From NCBI RefSeq assembly GCF_012034935.1, contig NZ_JAATEN010000010.1, forward strand, positions 124,001 to 188,000: DNA of 64,000 nt. Direction: 5' to 3'. Within the stretch, counting starts at the first letter, position 1, and every line of letters begins with the position of its first letter. Of this stretch, positions 17,218 through 25,859 are shown one piece after another. A program made the position numbers and the translations under genes. The DNA is from Streptomyces zingiberis. Its GTDB lineage: Bacteria; Actinomycetota; Actinomycetes; Streptomycetales; Streptomycetaceae. The notes beneath the pieces were generated by a model. The model had not been told where the DNA came from. It was given only the letters and a program-made list of their open reading frames with translations, and made no database searches.

Positions 17218-18126
17218 TCAGGGCAGCGCAGTGACGAGTTCCGCCGGCGGAGTGCGGAGGTGGATGTCCTTGCTGGGCGGCGTGCCGAACATGCGACGGT
17301 ATTCACGGCTGAACTGGGAGGGGCTGGCGTAGCCAACGCTGAGGCCCACACCGGTGATGTCCGAGGGGCGGCCGGCAAGCAGGAGCCTGGCTTCTTGCAA
17401 GCGGATGCGTTTCTGGAACTGGATGGGGCTCATCCCCGTGACGGTCTGGAAGTTGCGGTGGAAAGCGGAAACGCTCATGCCGGCGATGTCCGCCAGGTCC
17501 TCCACGCGGAGGGCGGTGGCATAGTTCTCCCGGATCTGCCGCACGGCGCGGTTGATGTGAGCCAGTGCGCTGTCGGCAAGACCGAGCTGGCGGATGGCGG
17601 CTCCCTGTTCCCCGCGCAGGAGATGCCAGAGGATTTCCCGCTTGACCATGGGAGCGAGGATCTTGCGGTCCGCGGGCTGCTCCAGCAGCCTCAGCAGGCG
17701 CACGATGGCGTCCAGCAGTGGAGAAGAAGCCGTGGAGACGGCGATGCCGGGTGATGTGGTGCGCGGAGTGGCCGGCAGGTCTCGAGGGTCGGCTTCCAGG
17801 AGGAGTTCGGCAAGGGCTCGGGGAGCGAGTGTCATGCCGAAGCCGAGGGTGGGCTGCCCGGTGTCCCCGGTGTCCAGGACATGGCCGGTGACGGGAAGGT
17901 CGGCGGAGGCGATCAGGTACTCGCCGGACCTGTACTCGTAGAGGCGCTCACCCAGAGCGAGGCGCTTGCCGCCCTGGGCGATGACCGCGAGCACCGTCCC
18001 GGACATCCCGGCGACCGAAGCGCCGGAAGGGGTGAATTTACACACCCGGATGCCGTCGATCGCCGTACTCATGTCGGGCCGCGCATGCCGGTTGAGAAGC
18101 TTACGCATGTCATCCAGGGCAGCCAT
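17218..18126 (-). CDS. AraC family transcriptional regulator with AraC_N domain
   Basis: A 302-residue regulator starting MAALDDMRKLLNRHA; a longer frame to 18237 has atypical sequence. The N-terminal cupin-like AraC_N domain (about 15-190) includes the YLIASADLPVTGHV stretch characteristic of this subfamily. The C-terminal double HTH is complete: LADIAGMSVSAFHRNFQTVT, MSPIQFQKRIRL and SVGYASPSQFSREYRRMFG. Family members usually activate neighbouring oxidoreductase genes. The SDR directly upstream on the same strand is a plausible target. It is convergent with the CocE gene. Confidence 0.92.
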   Translation of the reverse strand: MAALDDMRKLLNRHARPDMSTAIDGIRVCKFTPSGASVAGMSGTVLAVIAQGGKRLALGERLYEYRSGEYLIASADLPVTGHVLDTGDTGQPTLGFGMTLAPRALAELLLEADPRDLPATPRTTSPGIAVSTASSPLLDAIVRLLRLLEQPADRKILAPMVKREILWHLLRGEQGAAIRQLGLADSALAHINRAVRQIRENYATALRVEDLADIAGMSVSAFHRNFQTVTGMSPIQFQKRIRLQEARLLLAGRPSDITGVGLSVGYASPSQFSREYRRMFGTPPSKDIHLRTPPAELVTALP

Positions 18127-18256
18127 GAGTCCATTCTTTCGCGAACTTCCACACGGAGGTCTGTACTGAGCGGGATTGGGTCTGCATCGATGATTCCGCG
18201 GGTGTCCGACGTCCACGATGCCGACCCCGCGACTCACAGCCCACAGCGGGAACGGT

Positions 18257-19015
18257 TCAGAGGTTCTGGCCTCCGGAGACTTCGATGTCCTGGGCGGTGA
18301 TCCACCGGCCCTCCTCGGAGACCAGCATGGCGATGACCATGCCGATGTCGTCGGGCTCGCCGACGCGGCCGAGAGCGAATGTCTTCGCCAGTTCCGGGAT
18401 GATCTCAGGATTCCTGCTGAACGCGTCGTCGGCGAAGCGGGTGATGGTGGCTCCCGGTGCGACCGAGTTCACGCGGATGCCACGGGGGCCGAACTCCTTG
18501 GCCATGTAGCGGGTGAGCACCGATACGGCGCCCTTGAGAGCCGCGTAGACGGAATATCCCGGCGCGGTCACCTGGGGCAGCGTGGAGTTGCTGGTCAGGT
18601 TGACGATGGCGCCGCCGTCGGCGAGGAGCGGCAGCAGGGCCTGCGTCAGGAAGAAGGGCCCTTTGAACAGGCCGTCCGTGAGCCGGTCGAATTCCTCCTC
18701 GCGGGTGTCCTCGATCATCGCCATGCCGGCGAATCCGGCGTTGTTGACCAGATGGTCGAAGGAGTGCCGCTGGAAGGTCTCGCGCAGCACCTCGGCAACG
18801 GCCTCCCGGAAGACGGTGAACCCCGCCGTGTCGCCGAGGTCCAAGTGCAGTGCCACGGCAGTGCCACCGTGCCGCTCGATCCGTGCGACCGTGTCCTTGG
18901 CACCCTGTTCGTTGGAGCTGTAGGTCAGGATGACGCCGGTACCGCGCCGGGCGATCTGCAGGGCGGCGCTCTGACCGATGCCGGAGCTCGCGCCGGTGAT
19001 GACGGCTACCTTCAT
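18257..19015 (-). CDS. Short-chain dehydrogenase/reductase
   Basis: A 252-residue classical SDR starting MKVAVITGASSGIGQSA at 19015, with GGAGG eight bases upstream. A longer frame reaching 19240 lacks a start signal. Motifs are the TGASSGIG nucleotide loop, LVNNAG (about 89-94), Ser142/Ser144 and Tyr157-x-x-x-Lys161. The C-terminal GEPDDIGMVIAMLVSEEGRWI and ISGG-like (VSGGQNL) end resemble FabG-like 3-oxoacyl reductases and glucose dehydrogenases. The AraC regulator gene follows 130 bases downstream. Confidence 0.93.
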   Translation of the reverse strand: MKVAVITGASSGIGQSAALQIARRGTGVILTYSSNEQGAKDTVARIERHGGTAVALHLDLGDTAGFTVFREAVAEVLRETFQRHSFDHLVNNAGFAGMAMIEDTREEEFDRLTDGLFKGPFFLTQALLPLLADGGAIVNLTSNSTLPQVTAPGYSVYAALKGAVSVLTRYMAKEFGPRGIRVNSVAPGATITRFADDAFSRNPEIIPELAKTFALGRVGEPDDIGMVIAMLVSEEGRWITAQDIEVSGGQNL

Positions 19016-19212
19016 GATGTGCCTCCGGGCCTGAGGGTTTGTCGGAATGCGTGGGAAGTCTGTCCCTTCCAGGAGACCGCTGTGCCGGGCCCGCAGAAAG
19101 AATGATCCTCTTCGGCTCTTGCCTGATCCTCTTGGATGGGTTCGGCGACGAACGGCTGCGCCCACCGCTGAGCTGCCCGGCGTCCTACGCATCGCCTGTT
19201 CTCGAACGGCTG

Positions 19213-19236
19213 TGGCCCGGTGCCGGCACCGGGCCA
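19213..19236. terminator. Perfect 24-bp palindrome, candidate terminator
   Basis: tggcccggtgccggcaccgggcca is fully self-complementary. It lies 16 bases beyond the last codon of the MDR remnant, so it may be the original terminator of that leftward operon. Confidence 0.6.
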
Positions 19237-19251
19237 CCATCGTTCCGGCTG

Positions 19252-19466
19252 TCAGACGATCTCGACCACGACCTTGCCCATGACAGCCGCTTCCCCCATG
19301 GCCCGTTGCGCGTCAGCGGCACGGTCGAAGGGGAAGCCGGGCGGGCTTGGGAGCGAGGGTGCGGACATCGCACCAGAACCGAGTCCACGTGGGTCTTCGG
19401 CTCGGGGAGATTGGCGGGCTCGAGTACGTCCGGCCCGCCGTAGCGGCGATACACCATTGCTTTCAT
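19252..19466 (-). pseudogene. Remnant of an MDR quinone oxidoreductase with a large internal deletion
   Basis: Only the two ends survive. From ATG 19466 the first ~33 codons read MKAMVYRRYGGPDVLEPANL and continue to ...VDSVLVR. This matches the intact paralogue at 22309-23244 (VKAVQYRSFGGPEVLEV...VDLVLVR). In a different frame the last ~27 codons read PGFPFDRAADAQRAMGEAAV then MGKVVVEIV and a TGA at 19252-19254, the usual C terminus of the family. About 250 residues, including the whole NADPH-binding domain, are missing, and the join near 19345-19370 is out of frame. The ATG overlaps the stop of the NTF2-like pseudogene, so the two were once coupled. Confidence 0.85.
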
Positions 19467-19962
19467 CAGGCGCCCAGCGCCATCGGCATGTCCATCAGTA
19501 CGCGATGGTGCACAATCTTCCACTCCCCGTTGATACGACGCAGATCCGTGTCGTAGTAGCCGGATTCGATCGGCCTCACCGACCCCTGCGCCCCCTGGCT
19601 GTCCGCCGGCCAGCCGTCGGCCAGCCGTCGGCCGGCCGCTTGCCGGCACGTACTTCGAACACCACGAATTGTGCGTTGAGGTGGGCGTTGTCTCCGTCGA
19701 TCTCGATGAGATGGTCAGAGGTGGTGTGATGGCTGGAGCCGTCTGCGGGGTGCGGTGCCATGAAATGGTCGACGGCGTATTCCACGCCGGCGCCACCGAT
19801 GAGGGGTTCCCCCACCGGCTCGTACATGTCCTGACCCGCTTTGGCCAGTATCTGTACGACAGCATCGTCGCTGAACAGTGATCCCTGCGCCTTGCCGTCG
19901 CGTCGATCCGTGGCCCTGACATAGCGGGCCAGTACCTGCTGAACCGCTCGCTCGTCGTTCAT
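19466..19962 (-). pseudogene. NTF2-like (SnoaL fold) protein, frameshifted by an 11-bp duplication
   Basis: Start MNDERAVQQVLARYV at 19962, with gagaggga upstream. The frame is normal up to about residue 110 (...VVFEVRAGKRPADG), then runs into a nonsense tail and stops at 19576. In another frame the expected C-terminal strand continues as PIESGYYDTDLRRINGEWKI then VHHRVLMDMPMALGA and a TGA at 19466. Removing one copy of the 11-bp tandem repeat at 19611-19632 restores a single 161-codon gene. NTF2-like proteins of this kind are small hydrolases, isomerases or ligand-binding proteins. It is divergent from the LysR gene at 20055. Confidence 0.9.
19611..19632. repeat. Exact 11-bp tandem duplication inside the NTF2-like gene
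   Basis: cagccgtcggc occurs twice with no gap (19611-19621 and 19622-19632). Eleven bases is not a multiple of three, which explains the frameshift. Confidence 0.97.
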
Positions 19963-20042
19963 GCTGTTTCCCTCTCGTGTTCGGTGCATCCAGTGCATCA
20001 GCACCGACAGGGAAGGGCCATGACCGCTTGGGGAACGTCTAT

Positions 20043-20055
20043 TACCCTGAGGGTA
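20043..20055. promoter_or_regulatory. Short palindrome overlapping the LysR start codon
   Basis: taccctgagggta is symmetric around its centre base and ends on the A of the LysR ATG (20055). A related taataccctgg motif precedes the paralogous LysR gene (about 23366-23376). It is a possible autoregulatory site; leaderless initiation cannot be excluded. Confidence 0.4.
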
Positions 20056-20888
20056 TGGATCATCTGGAGACTCGGGAGCTGGTGTACTTCACGGCGGTGG
20101 CCGAAGAATTACACTTCAGCCGCGCGGCCGAGCGGCTGGGCATCGCGCCGCCTCCCCTGTCACGTGCCATTGCCCGGCTCGAGCGCCGGCTGGGGGCCAA
20201 GCTCTTCGACCGCAGTACGCGTCAGGTGTCGCTGACAGCCGCGGGACGCATCTTCTGGGAGGACAGCCGCCGGGCGCTGCAAGCCCTGGAATCCGCGGTC
20301 CATCGCACGCGTCGGTTCACCACAACAGCGCCGGCCGTGGTGGCTGTGCGGCCGGGCATGGGAGCGGGAGTCCTCGCGGATCTTCTCCGAATCCATGACG
20401 CGCCTACGGAGGTCGTCTTCACCCACGATCAGGTGTCGGCACTACGCAACGGCATCGCGGACCTCGCATTGTTGTGCTCCGACACCGATGATCTTCGTGG
20501 TCTGCGGCTTCTCGACCTCACTGAGGAGGCGCCGGTGGCGCTCGTCACGGCGGCACACCGTTTCGCCGGGCGTGAGGGTGTGACGCTGTCAGAGGTCGCC
20601 GCCGAGGACGCCTTCACTTCGCGGTGCCCGGAGATGCCTTTCGATGAACTCCTCGACAGAGTGGCTCTGGGCCGTCTCATCACCGTGGTGGGTTCCGGTG
20701 CGGTCGGCCGGCTGGCCCGAGGGGTGGCCGCCGTTCCGGTCAAGGATCAACCCTCGGCCCGGATCGTCCTCGCCTGGCCCGACGGGCCCGCCACCGGAGC
20801 AGCGACGGCCGCCTTGGTCCGCAGGGCACGGACACTCATCACCTCTGCACCCGGGGAGGTCCTGTCGGGACCGCTCCCGGGCGGTTGA
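20055..20888 (+). CDS. LysR family transcriptional regulator containing a TTA codon
   Basis: A 277-residue LysR protein starting MDHLETRELVYFTAVAEEL. The winged HTH (residues 1-60) is complete, with RAAERLGIAPPPLSRAIARL. The periplasmic-binding-like effector domain follows but is somewhat short. Leu19 is encoded by TTA (20109-20111), the codon read by the bldA tRNA, so translation is probably developmentally timed. It is divergent from the two pseudogenes, which would have been its targets, and is paralogous to the regulator at 23381. An upstream in-frame ATG at 19977 lies within the divergent gene's 5' region and was rejected. Confidence 0.92.
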   Translation: MDHLETRELVYFTAVAEELHFSRAAERLGIAPPPLSRAIARLERRLGAKLFDRSTRQVSLTAAGRIFWEDSRRALQALESAVHRTRRFTTTAPAVVAVRPGMGAGVLADLLRIHDAPTEVVFTHDQVSALRNGIADLALLCSDTDDLRGLRLLDLTEEAPVALVTAAHRFAGREGVTLSEVAAEDAFTSRCPEMPFDELLDRVALGRLITVVGSGAVGRLARGVAAVPVKDQPSARIVLAWPDGPATGAATAALVRRARTLITSAPGEVLSGPLPGG

Positions 20889-20970
20889 CCGGTGCAACTC
20901 GACAACGAAGCAACCCCCCCCCGTCGAACTGGCTGCTTCCGGTCCGACGGCTGGAACGTCTCGAACTCCT

Positions 20971-21747
20971 TCACCAGGGGCGACTGGCTGCGCACCGTTG
21001 CTTCCTCCTGGTCAGCGGCCGGTTTCTGCGGGTGCGGTCTGGTCCGTGCTTCTTCTCATGACCGCTGCGCGCCTGTTCCAGGGCTGTACGAATCTCCCCG
21101 GCGCCGGCCGGTTTCCCCGGGTCCCGGGACCAGGGCAGTCGGGGGTCCGACAGGTAGGGGAGGACGTAGGCGGGGCTGCCCTCCTGGATGCGCCGGCTCT
21201 CCGTCATGGCGCCGGCGTCAACGGTGTCGTAGCCGAGGCGGTCGAGCAGGGCGGTGACGGACTCCTTGGCCGCGTCGTCGTCACCGGCGATGGGGAGCGC
21301 GCTGCGGTCGGGGGACCCGGCGGGACGGGCGAGGGAGAGGAGGTGCTCGAAGGAGATGGTGTTGAACGTCTTGACCGTCCGCGCGCCCGCCAGATGGCGC
21401 TGGAACAGCTCTCCCGCCGTCAGGCTGCCCGTCTCCAGTTCGGCGATGACCCCGTCCCGCAAGGAGCAGTAGTTGTTCGCGTCGATGACGATCTTCCCGG
21501 CCAGGGCGTCGGCGGGCAGATGGGGCACGGCGCTGAAGGGGACGGCGACGACCGTCCAGTCGCCGGCCGCCGCGGCTTCCGGCGGACTGGCCGCGCGCGC
21601 CCGGGGACCGAGGCGGTCGGTGAGGTCTCGCGGGGTCTCGGGACCGTACGAGTTGCTGAGGACCACAGGGATCCCCGCGTCGACGGCCAGCCGCGCGACA
21701 GCGCCGCCGACGCTGCCGCTTCCGATGATGCCGAGCGCGTGATGCAT
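20971..21747 (-). CDS. NADPH-dependent F420 reductase-like (NPD) oxidoreductase
   Basis: A 258-residue protein starting MHHALGIIGSGSVGGAVARL, with aaggaaagg just upstream. The GxGxxG nucleotide loop, the DWTVVAVPFSAVP strand, KIVIDANNY and the VKTFNTI stretch match the F420-dependent NADP reductase family (ProC/F420 oxidoreductase fold). The last ~40 residues are basic and unusual. A 9-base run of C lies 50 bases beyond the stop (20914-20922). It may reduce NADP or act as a dinucleotide-dependent reductase in the MDR-SRPBCC operon upstream. Confidence 0.87.
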   Translation of the reverse strand: MHHALGIIGSGSVGGAVARLAVDAGIPVVLSNSYGPETPRDLTDRLGPRARAASPPEAAAAGDWTVVAVPFSAVPHLPADALAGKIVIDANNYCSLRDGVIAELETGSLTAGELFQRHLAGARTVKTFNTISFEHLLSLARPAGSPDRSALPIAGDDDAAKESVTALLDRLGYDTVDAGAMTESRRIQEGSPAYVLPYLSDPRLPWSRDPGKPAGAGEIRTALEQARSGHEKKHGPDRTRRNRPLTRRKQRCAASRPW

Positions 21748-21859
21748 TGCCTTTCCTTGTGGTGACGGGGCCGGAGCGCGCTTCTGGGCGCGCCTGCTGC
21801 CCGCGGACCGTGGCTCGTGGGAGTCGCGATCCGTGGGCGTGCATGGCCGTTCGGGGTGG

Positions 21860-22303
21860 TCAGTGGCCGGATTCGACGCGCTCCTTCAGGGCCCTGACGT
21901 AGCTCGCGGAGCCCTCCTCCATCCGGGCCCGGGCGGGCTCGATGGTCTCCACGGCGGCCGAGCCGGTGAACTCCTCGGATTCCGTGAAGCGCGTTCCGCC
22001 GCCATGCGGTTCGAGAACGAAGGAATGCAGCCCCATGAGGACGCCGGGGATGCCGCCCGTCCAGGCAAGCCGCTCCGGTGCCCGGTGGTCGACGACCGTG
22101 AACTCGTAGGCGCCGTCGTTCCCGGTTCCCAGCGTCAGCCGGGCCTGCAGCCGGGTTCCGGGCAGGATTTCGGCGGGAACGTCGACGAAGCGCAGCGCAC
22201 CATGCCACTCTGCGTATCCGGCGAAGTCGGTCAGGACTCGCCACACCTTCTCCGGCGGAGCGTCGATGTCGGTGACCGCGGTGACAACGGGATGGTCGCC
22301 CAT
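21860..22303 (-). CDS. SRPBCC (START-like) family protein
   Basis: A 147-residue protein with GGGAGGT nine bases before ATG 22303. The opening TAVTDIDAPPEKVWRVLTDF and the later FVLEPHGGGTRFTESEEFTG are the classic polyketide-cyclase/AHSA1-like pattern. These proteins form a helix-grip pocket for hydrophobic ligands. It begins five bases after the stop of the MDR gene, so the two are one operon. It may bind the substrate or product of the reductase. Confidence 0.93.
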   Translation of the reverse strand: MGDHPVVTAVTDIDAPPEKVWRVLTDFAGYAEWHGALRFVDVPAEILPGTRLQARLTLGTGNDGAYEFTVVDHRAPERLAWTGGIPGVLMGLHSFVLEPHGGGTRFTESEEFTGSAAVETIEPARARMEEGSASYVRALKERVESGH

Positions 22304-22308
22304 GGTGC

Positions 22309-23244
22309 TCAGACCTCCCTGCGGTTTTCCAGGACGATCTTCCCGCGGACATGGCCGCCGGCCAGCAACCGCTGGGCCCGCGCCGCCTCGTCGAGCGGGA
22401 ATGCCCGGTCGACGTGCACCGTGAGCTTGCCCTCCTCGGCGAGCTCCACCAGCCGGGTCAGGTCATCCCCGTCAAGGTGGAGGAAGACGTCGATGGCCCC
22501 CGGGTACTCGGCGGCCGACTGCGTGATCGAAGCGACCCGCACCCCGCGGGCGGCGACTTCCTCCGTCGTGGCCAGGGAGCCACGCCCGGCGGTGTCGAGG
22601 ACCGCGTCGACTCCGTCCGGGGCGATCTTGCTCACCTGCTCGACGAGCTCGTCGCCGTAACGCACCGGCGTGGCACCCAGGGAGGCAATGAACTCCTGGC
22701 TGGCCTCGGAGCCCGTACCGATCACTCGTGCGCCCCGCGCGACGGCGATCTGAACGGCGAGGTGCCCGACGCCGCCCGCCGCTCCGTGCACCAGCACGGT
22801 GTCGCCGGCGGTCACCTCAAGGCCGTACACGATCGCCTGGTAGGCGGTGAGCCCGGCGACCGGCAGCCCGGCGGCCTGGGCCCAGCTCAGGTTCCCCGGC
22901 TTGCGCACGAGCTGGCGCGGCTCGGCCGCGACCTTCTCCGCGTAGGTGCCGTGATGCATGATCTGACCGCGGACGAACCCGATCACCTCGTCTCCCGGCC
23001 GGAAACCCGCCGTCGCGGCTCCGGCCTGCTCGACGACCCCGGCCACGTCCCACCCCGGGACCACCGGGAAGAAAAAGTCCACGACGGGCTCCACGGCCCC
23101 GCTCTGGAACCCCAGATCCGCCGGGTTGAGCGCCGCTGCCTCGATCCTCACCAGAACGAGGTCGACCCACATCTTCGGATCCGGAACGTCGGTGACCTCA
23201 AGGACCTCGGGTCCGCCGAAACTCCGGTACTGAACAGCCTTCAC
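22309..23244 (-). CDS. MDR family NADP-dependent quinone oxidoreductase
   Basis: A 311-residue medium-chain reductase. GTG 23244 (VKAVQYRSFGGPEVLEV) is chosen because AGAGG lies just before it; ATG 23259 is an alternative. Features are an N-terminal GroES-like domain, PGWDVAGVVEQAG, and a complete NADPH loop HGAAGGVGHLAVQIA. The C-terminal DEAARAQRLLAGGHVRGKIV is typical. No zinc ligands. It heads an MDR-SRPBCC-NPD operon, divergent from the LysR gene at 23381. The remnant at 19252-19466 is a decayed paralogue of this gene. Confidence 0.93.
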   Translation of the reverse strand: MKAVQYRSFGGPEVLEVTDVPDPKMWVDLVLVRIEAAALNPADLGFQSGAVEPVVDFFFPVVPGWDVAGVVEQAGAATAGFRPGDEVIGFVRGQIMHHGTYAEKVAAEPRQLVRKPGNLSWAQAAGLPVAGLTAYQAIVYGLEVTAGDTVLVHGAAGGVGHLAVQIAVARGARVIGTGSEASQEFIASLGATPVRYGDELVEQVSKIAPDGVDAVLDTAGRGSLATTEEVAARGVRVASITQSAAEYPGAIDVFLHLDGDDLTRLVELAEEGKLTVHVDRAFPLDEAARAQRLLAGGHVRGKIVLENRREV

Positions 23245-23380
23245 AACTCTGCCTCTCATCGTGCCTGCGATGCGGTGCAAGCACCTTCACGGCGCCTGGA
23301 GTGGAGGCGCACCATCAAGCTGAACAGAGCCTCTACGGCGGAGCAATGACGGTCTGGGCATCGAGTAATACCCTGGATGC

Positions 23381-24337
23381 ATGAATCAGCTGGAGACCCG
23401 GGAACTCGCCTACTTCGTGGCCGTGGCCGAGACGCTGCACTTCGGCCAGGCCGCGGAGCACCTCGGCATCACCCAGCCGCCCCTCTCCCGGGCCATCGCC
23501 CATCTGGAGAGGCGCGTGGGCGTCCCCCTGCTGGAACGCACCACGCGGCAGGTGAGGCTGACCGGCGCGGGCGAAGTCTTCCTGGCGGAGTGCCGCACGG
23601 TCCTGGCGGCGCTGGACACCGCCGTACGCAAGGCGCGCAGGGCTGCCAGGCAGGGTCAGGTCACCCTTGCGGTACGGCCCGCCGCCGGCCCCGGCGTCCT
23701 GCCCGCCCTGCTCGCCGCCACCGCACAGGGCCCCGACGGCATGCTCACCGACGTCGTGTTCACCTACGACGAGATCGGCGCCCTTCGGGACGGCACCGCG
23801 GACGTCGCCCTCATGTGCCAGTCGACCGCCGTCCCCGGGCTCGAGATGATCGAGCTCGGCCCGGAGGAACCGGTCGCCCTGCTCCCGGCGGGCCACCCTC
23901 TGGCCGACCGCCCGTTCCTGACTCTCGCGGAGGTGGAGGCGCTGCCGGGCTACGAGGCGCAACTGCCGAACGAGTCCCTGGACGCCATGGTCGACCGTGT
24001 CGCCCTCGGACGACTCGTGGTCGTCGTCGGAGACAGCGCCCGCGACCGCTTCGGCGAATCCGTACGGGCGGTGCCCGTCCACGGATACCCGGTCACCCAG
24101 CTGGTGCTGGCCTGGTTCCCGAACGCGTGCTCGGCCGCGTCCCGCCTCGCCGCGACCGCCCAGGCCGTCATGGCGCGGGACGAGCCGCGGCCGCCGACCC
24201 TGAAGAGCGCCGACCTCGGCGGAACTCGGCTGCACGCGGATGCCGGTCAGCGGCATGGGCAGAGGGCGGCGGCACCGGCCTACGGCGAGGCGAGGCCTGG
24301 GGGTCGGCCCCGGCGCGCCGGCACCTCAGCGGGCTGA
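23381..24337 (+). CDS. LysR family transcriptional regulator
   Basis: A 318-residue regulator starting MNQLETRELAYFVAVAETL. The HTH (1-60) includes QAAEHLGITQPPLSRAIAHL. The effector-binding domain follows (about 90-285), with a low-complexity C-terminal extension. The first ~80 residues are clearly paralogous to the protein encoded at 20055. It is divergent from the MDR-SRPBCC-NPD operon, its likely target, and no TTA codon is present. Convergent with the SDR gene downstream. Confidence 0.92.
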   Translation: MNQLETRELAYFVAVAETLHFGQAAEHLGITQPPLSRAIAHLERRVGVPLLERTTRQVRLTGAGEVFLAECRTVLAALDTAVRKARRAARQGQVTLAVRPAAGPGVLPALLAATAQGPDGMLTDVVFTYDEIGALRDGTADVALMCQSTAVPGLEMIELGPEEPVALLPAGHPLADRPFLTLAEVEALPGYEAQLPNESLDAMVDRVALGRLVVVVGDSARDRFGESVRAVPVHGYPVTQLVLAWFPNACSAASRLAATAQAVMARDEPRPPTLKSADLGGTRLHADAGQRHGQRAAAPAYGEARPGGRPRRAGTSAG

Positions 24338-24526
24338 CCACGGCCGTTCCGCGGGGGTCCCCCATGCCGCCGTCCTGGCGTGGTGTGCCGCGCATCTGGA
24401 GGCCGGGCCCGTCCTGGAGAGTGACGACGGCGGTCAGGACGCGGCGGCGGGTGTCGTCAAGGGGGCGGATCCTTGCTGCGCGGCGTGGGTGCTCTCGTCC
24501 ACGAGTCCACTGGCAGCCCACGGAGG

Positions 24527-25453
24527 CTAGCGAGATCGTCTCAGCCCCTTGCATGTTCCTGCGCGCCGCTCCGTACGTGGTCGGGGGCAGCGGCGCGATG
24601 CCGGGCCGGGGCAGGGAGCGGGCGGGTGATCGGCATTGCGGGAGGCCGGTTCCTGGGCGTGGAGTTCGGCGAGCATGTCGTGCAGGGCGGTGTGGACGGT
24701 GTCGTATCCGGCTGATCCCAGAACCAGCCGGTGCGGCGGGTCGTCCTGGCGCATGGCGTGGATGACGGCGCGTACGGCCCGATGAGGGTCGCCGGGCTGC
24801 CGCCCGCTCTGTTCGATCATGGTCTTGCGCAGGGCTTCGATGGCCGGCCGGTAGGCGCCGACCGTCTCCTCGACGGGTTCGTCGCCGAAGCCGGCGTAGG
24901 CGTGGGTGCGGAAGGCGCCGGGCTCCACGGCGAGGACGTTGATGCCGAAGGGGGCGACTTCTTCGCGCAGGGCGCCGGTGATGCCTTCGACGGCGAACTT
25001 CGCGGCGCTGTAGAAGCCGAAGCCGGTGACGCTGCGCAGGCCGGCCACCGACGACATGTTGATGATCCATCCGCCGCGGCGGGCGCGCATGCCCGGCAGT
25101 ACCGCGCGCAGGACGTCGACGACGGCGAAGAAGTTCAGTTCCAGGGAGCGGCGGGCGTCGGCGTCGGATGTGCCTTCCACCGAGCCGTACCAGCCGCGGC
25201 CGGCGTTGTTGACCAGGACGTCGATGCCGCCGAAGTGCTGCTCGGCGGCTTTCACCGCGTCGCGTACCTGCCGGCCGTCGGTGACGTCCAGCGGCAGGAC
25301 GAGGACGCGTCCGGGATGTTCGGCAGCCCAGTCGTGCAGCAGGTGCGGGCGCCGGGCTGTCAGGACCACGTTGTCGCCCTGCTCGAGCGCGGCGTCGGCG
25401 TAGGCCCGCCCGAATCCGCCGGGAGTGCCTCCGGTGATGAACCAGGTCTTCAT
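24527..25453 (-). CDS. Short-chain dehydrogenase/reductase with extended glycine loop
   Basis: A 308-residue SDR starting MKTWFITGGTPGGFGRAYAD. The glycine-rich loop TGGTPGGFG is one residue longer than the usual TGASRGFG. VNNAG (81-85), Ser134/Ser135 and Tyr148-x-x-x-Lys152 complete the active site, so it should be active. Relatives are the oxidoreductases related to retinol and 17-beta-hydroxysteroid dehydrogenases. The C-terminal ~40 residues are Pro/Arg-rich. It follows the NTF2-like gene by 55 bases on the same strand. Confidence 0.92.
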   Translation of the reverse strand: MKTWFITGGTPGGFGRAYADAALEQGDNVVLTARRPHLLHDWAAEHPGRVLVLPLDVTDGRQVRDAVKAAEQHFGGIDVLVNNAGRGWYGSVEGTSDADARRSLELNFFAVVDVLRAVLPGMRARRGGWIINMSSVAGLRSVTGFGFYSAAKFAVEGITGALREEVAPFGINVLAVEPGAFRTHAYAGFGDEPVEETVGAYRPAIEALRKTMIEQSGRQPGDPHRAVRAVIHAMRQDDPPHRLVLGSAGYDTVHTALHDMLAELHAQEPASRNADHPPAPCPGPASRRCPRPRTERRAGTCKGLRRSR

Positions 25454-25508
25454 GTCTTCTCTCTGTGCGGTAGGTGGGCTGTGGTCGCAGAAAGAGTGAG
25501 CGGGCGGG

Positions 25509-25859
25509 TCAGGGGGCGATCTCCAGATGGCTGATCAGGCCGCCGTCGAGGAGGAACCGGTAGCGCAGCCGCACGCTGCTGCCGGGGAAGTCGCCGTCCA
25601 GCTGCTGGGTGACCGTGCACTGTCCGGGCAGCTCGCCTTCGGCGCCGACGAAGGTGGTGGTGTAGGTGTATTCGGAGGAGCTGCGCGTCAGCCATGCGGC
25701 GATGGCGGCGGCGCCCCGGTGGGTGTGGCCGTCGTCGATCACGGTCGCCTGAGGTGTGAAGACGGCTGCCGCGGAGGCGGCGTCACCGTCCGCGTGGGCG
25801 CGCAGGTAGGTGCCGACGGCAGCAGGGAGGTCGGCGATGGCAAGCCGGGGAGAAGCCAT
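25509..25859 (-). CDS. NTF2-like (SnoaL) family protein
   Basis: A 116-residue protein starting MASPRLAIADLPAAVGTYLR, with gaggaatc immediately before the ATG at 25859. VFTPQATVIDDGHTHRGAAA is the hallmark of the SnoaL-like/NTF2 fold, and the last strands carry LRYRFLLDGGLISHLEI. It probably binds or isomerises a small hydrophobic molecule, together with the SDR encoded downstream. It is divergent from the HxlR regulator, with the operator in between. Confidence 0.9.
   Translation of the reverse strand: MASPRLAIADLPAAVGTYLRAHADGDAASAAAVFTPQATVIDDGHTHRGAAAIAAWLTRSSSEYTYTTTFVGAEGELPGQCTVTQQLDGDFPGSSVRLRYRFLLDGGLISHLEIAP

Noticed and set aside
17107..17754. Plus-strand frame starting at the CocE stop (ATGA overlap)
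   Set aside because: It lies antisense to the AraC HTH region, and its translation has no family character, despite the attractive overlap.
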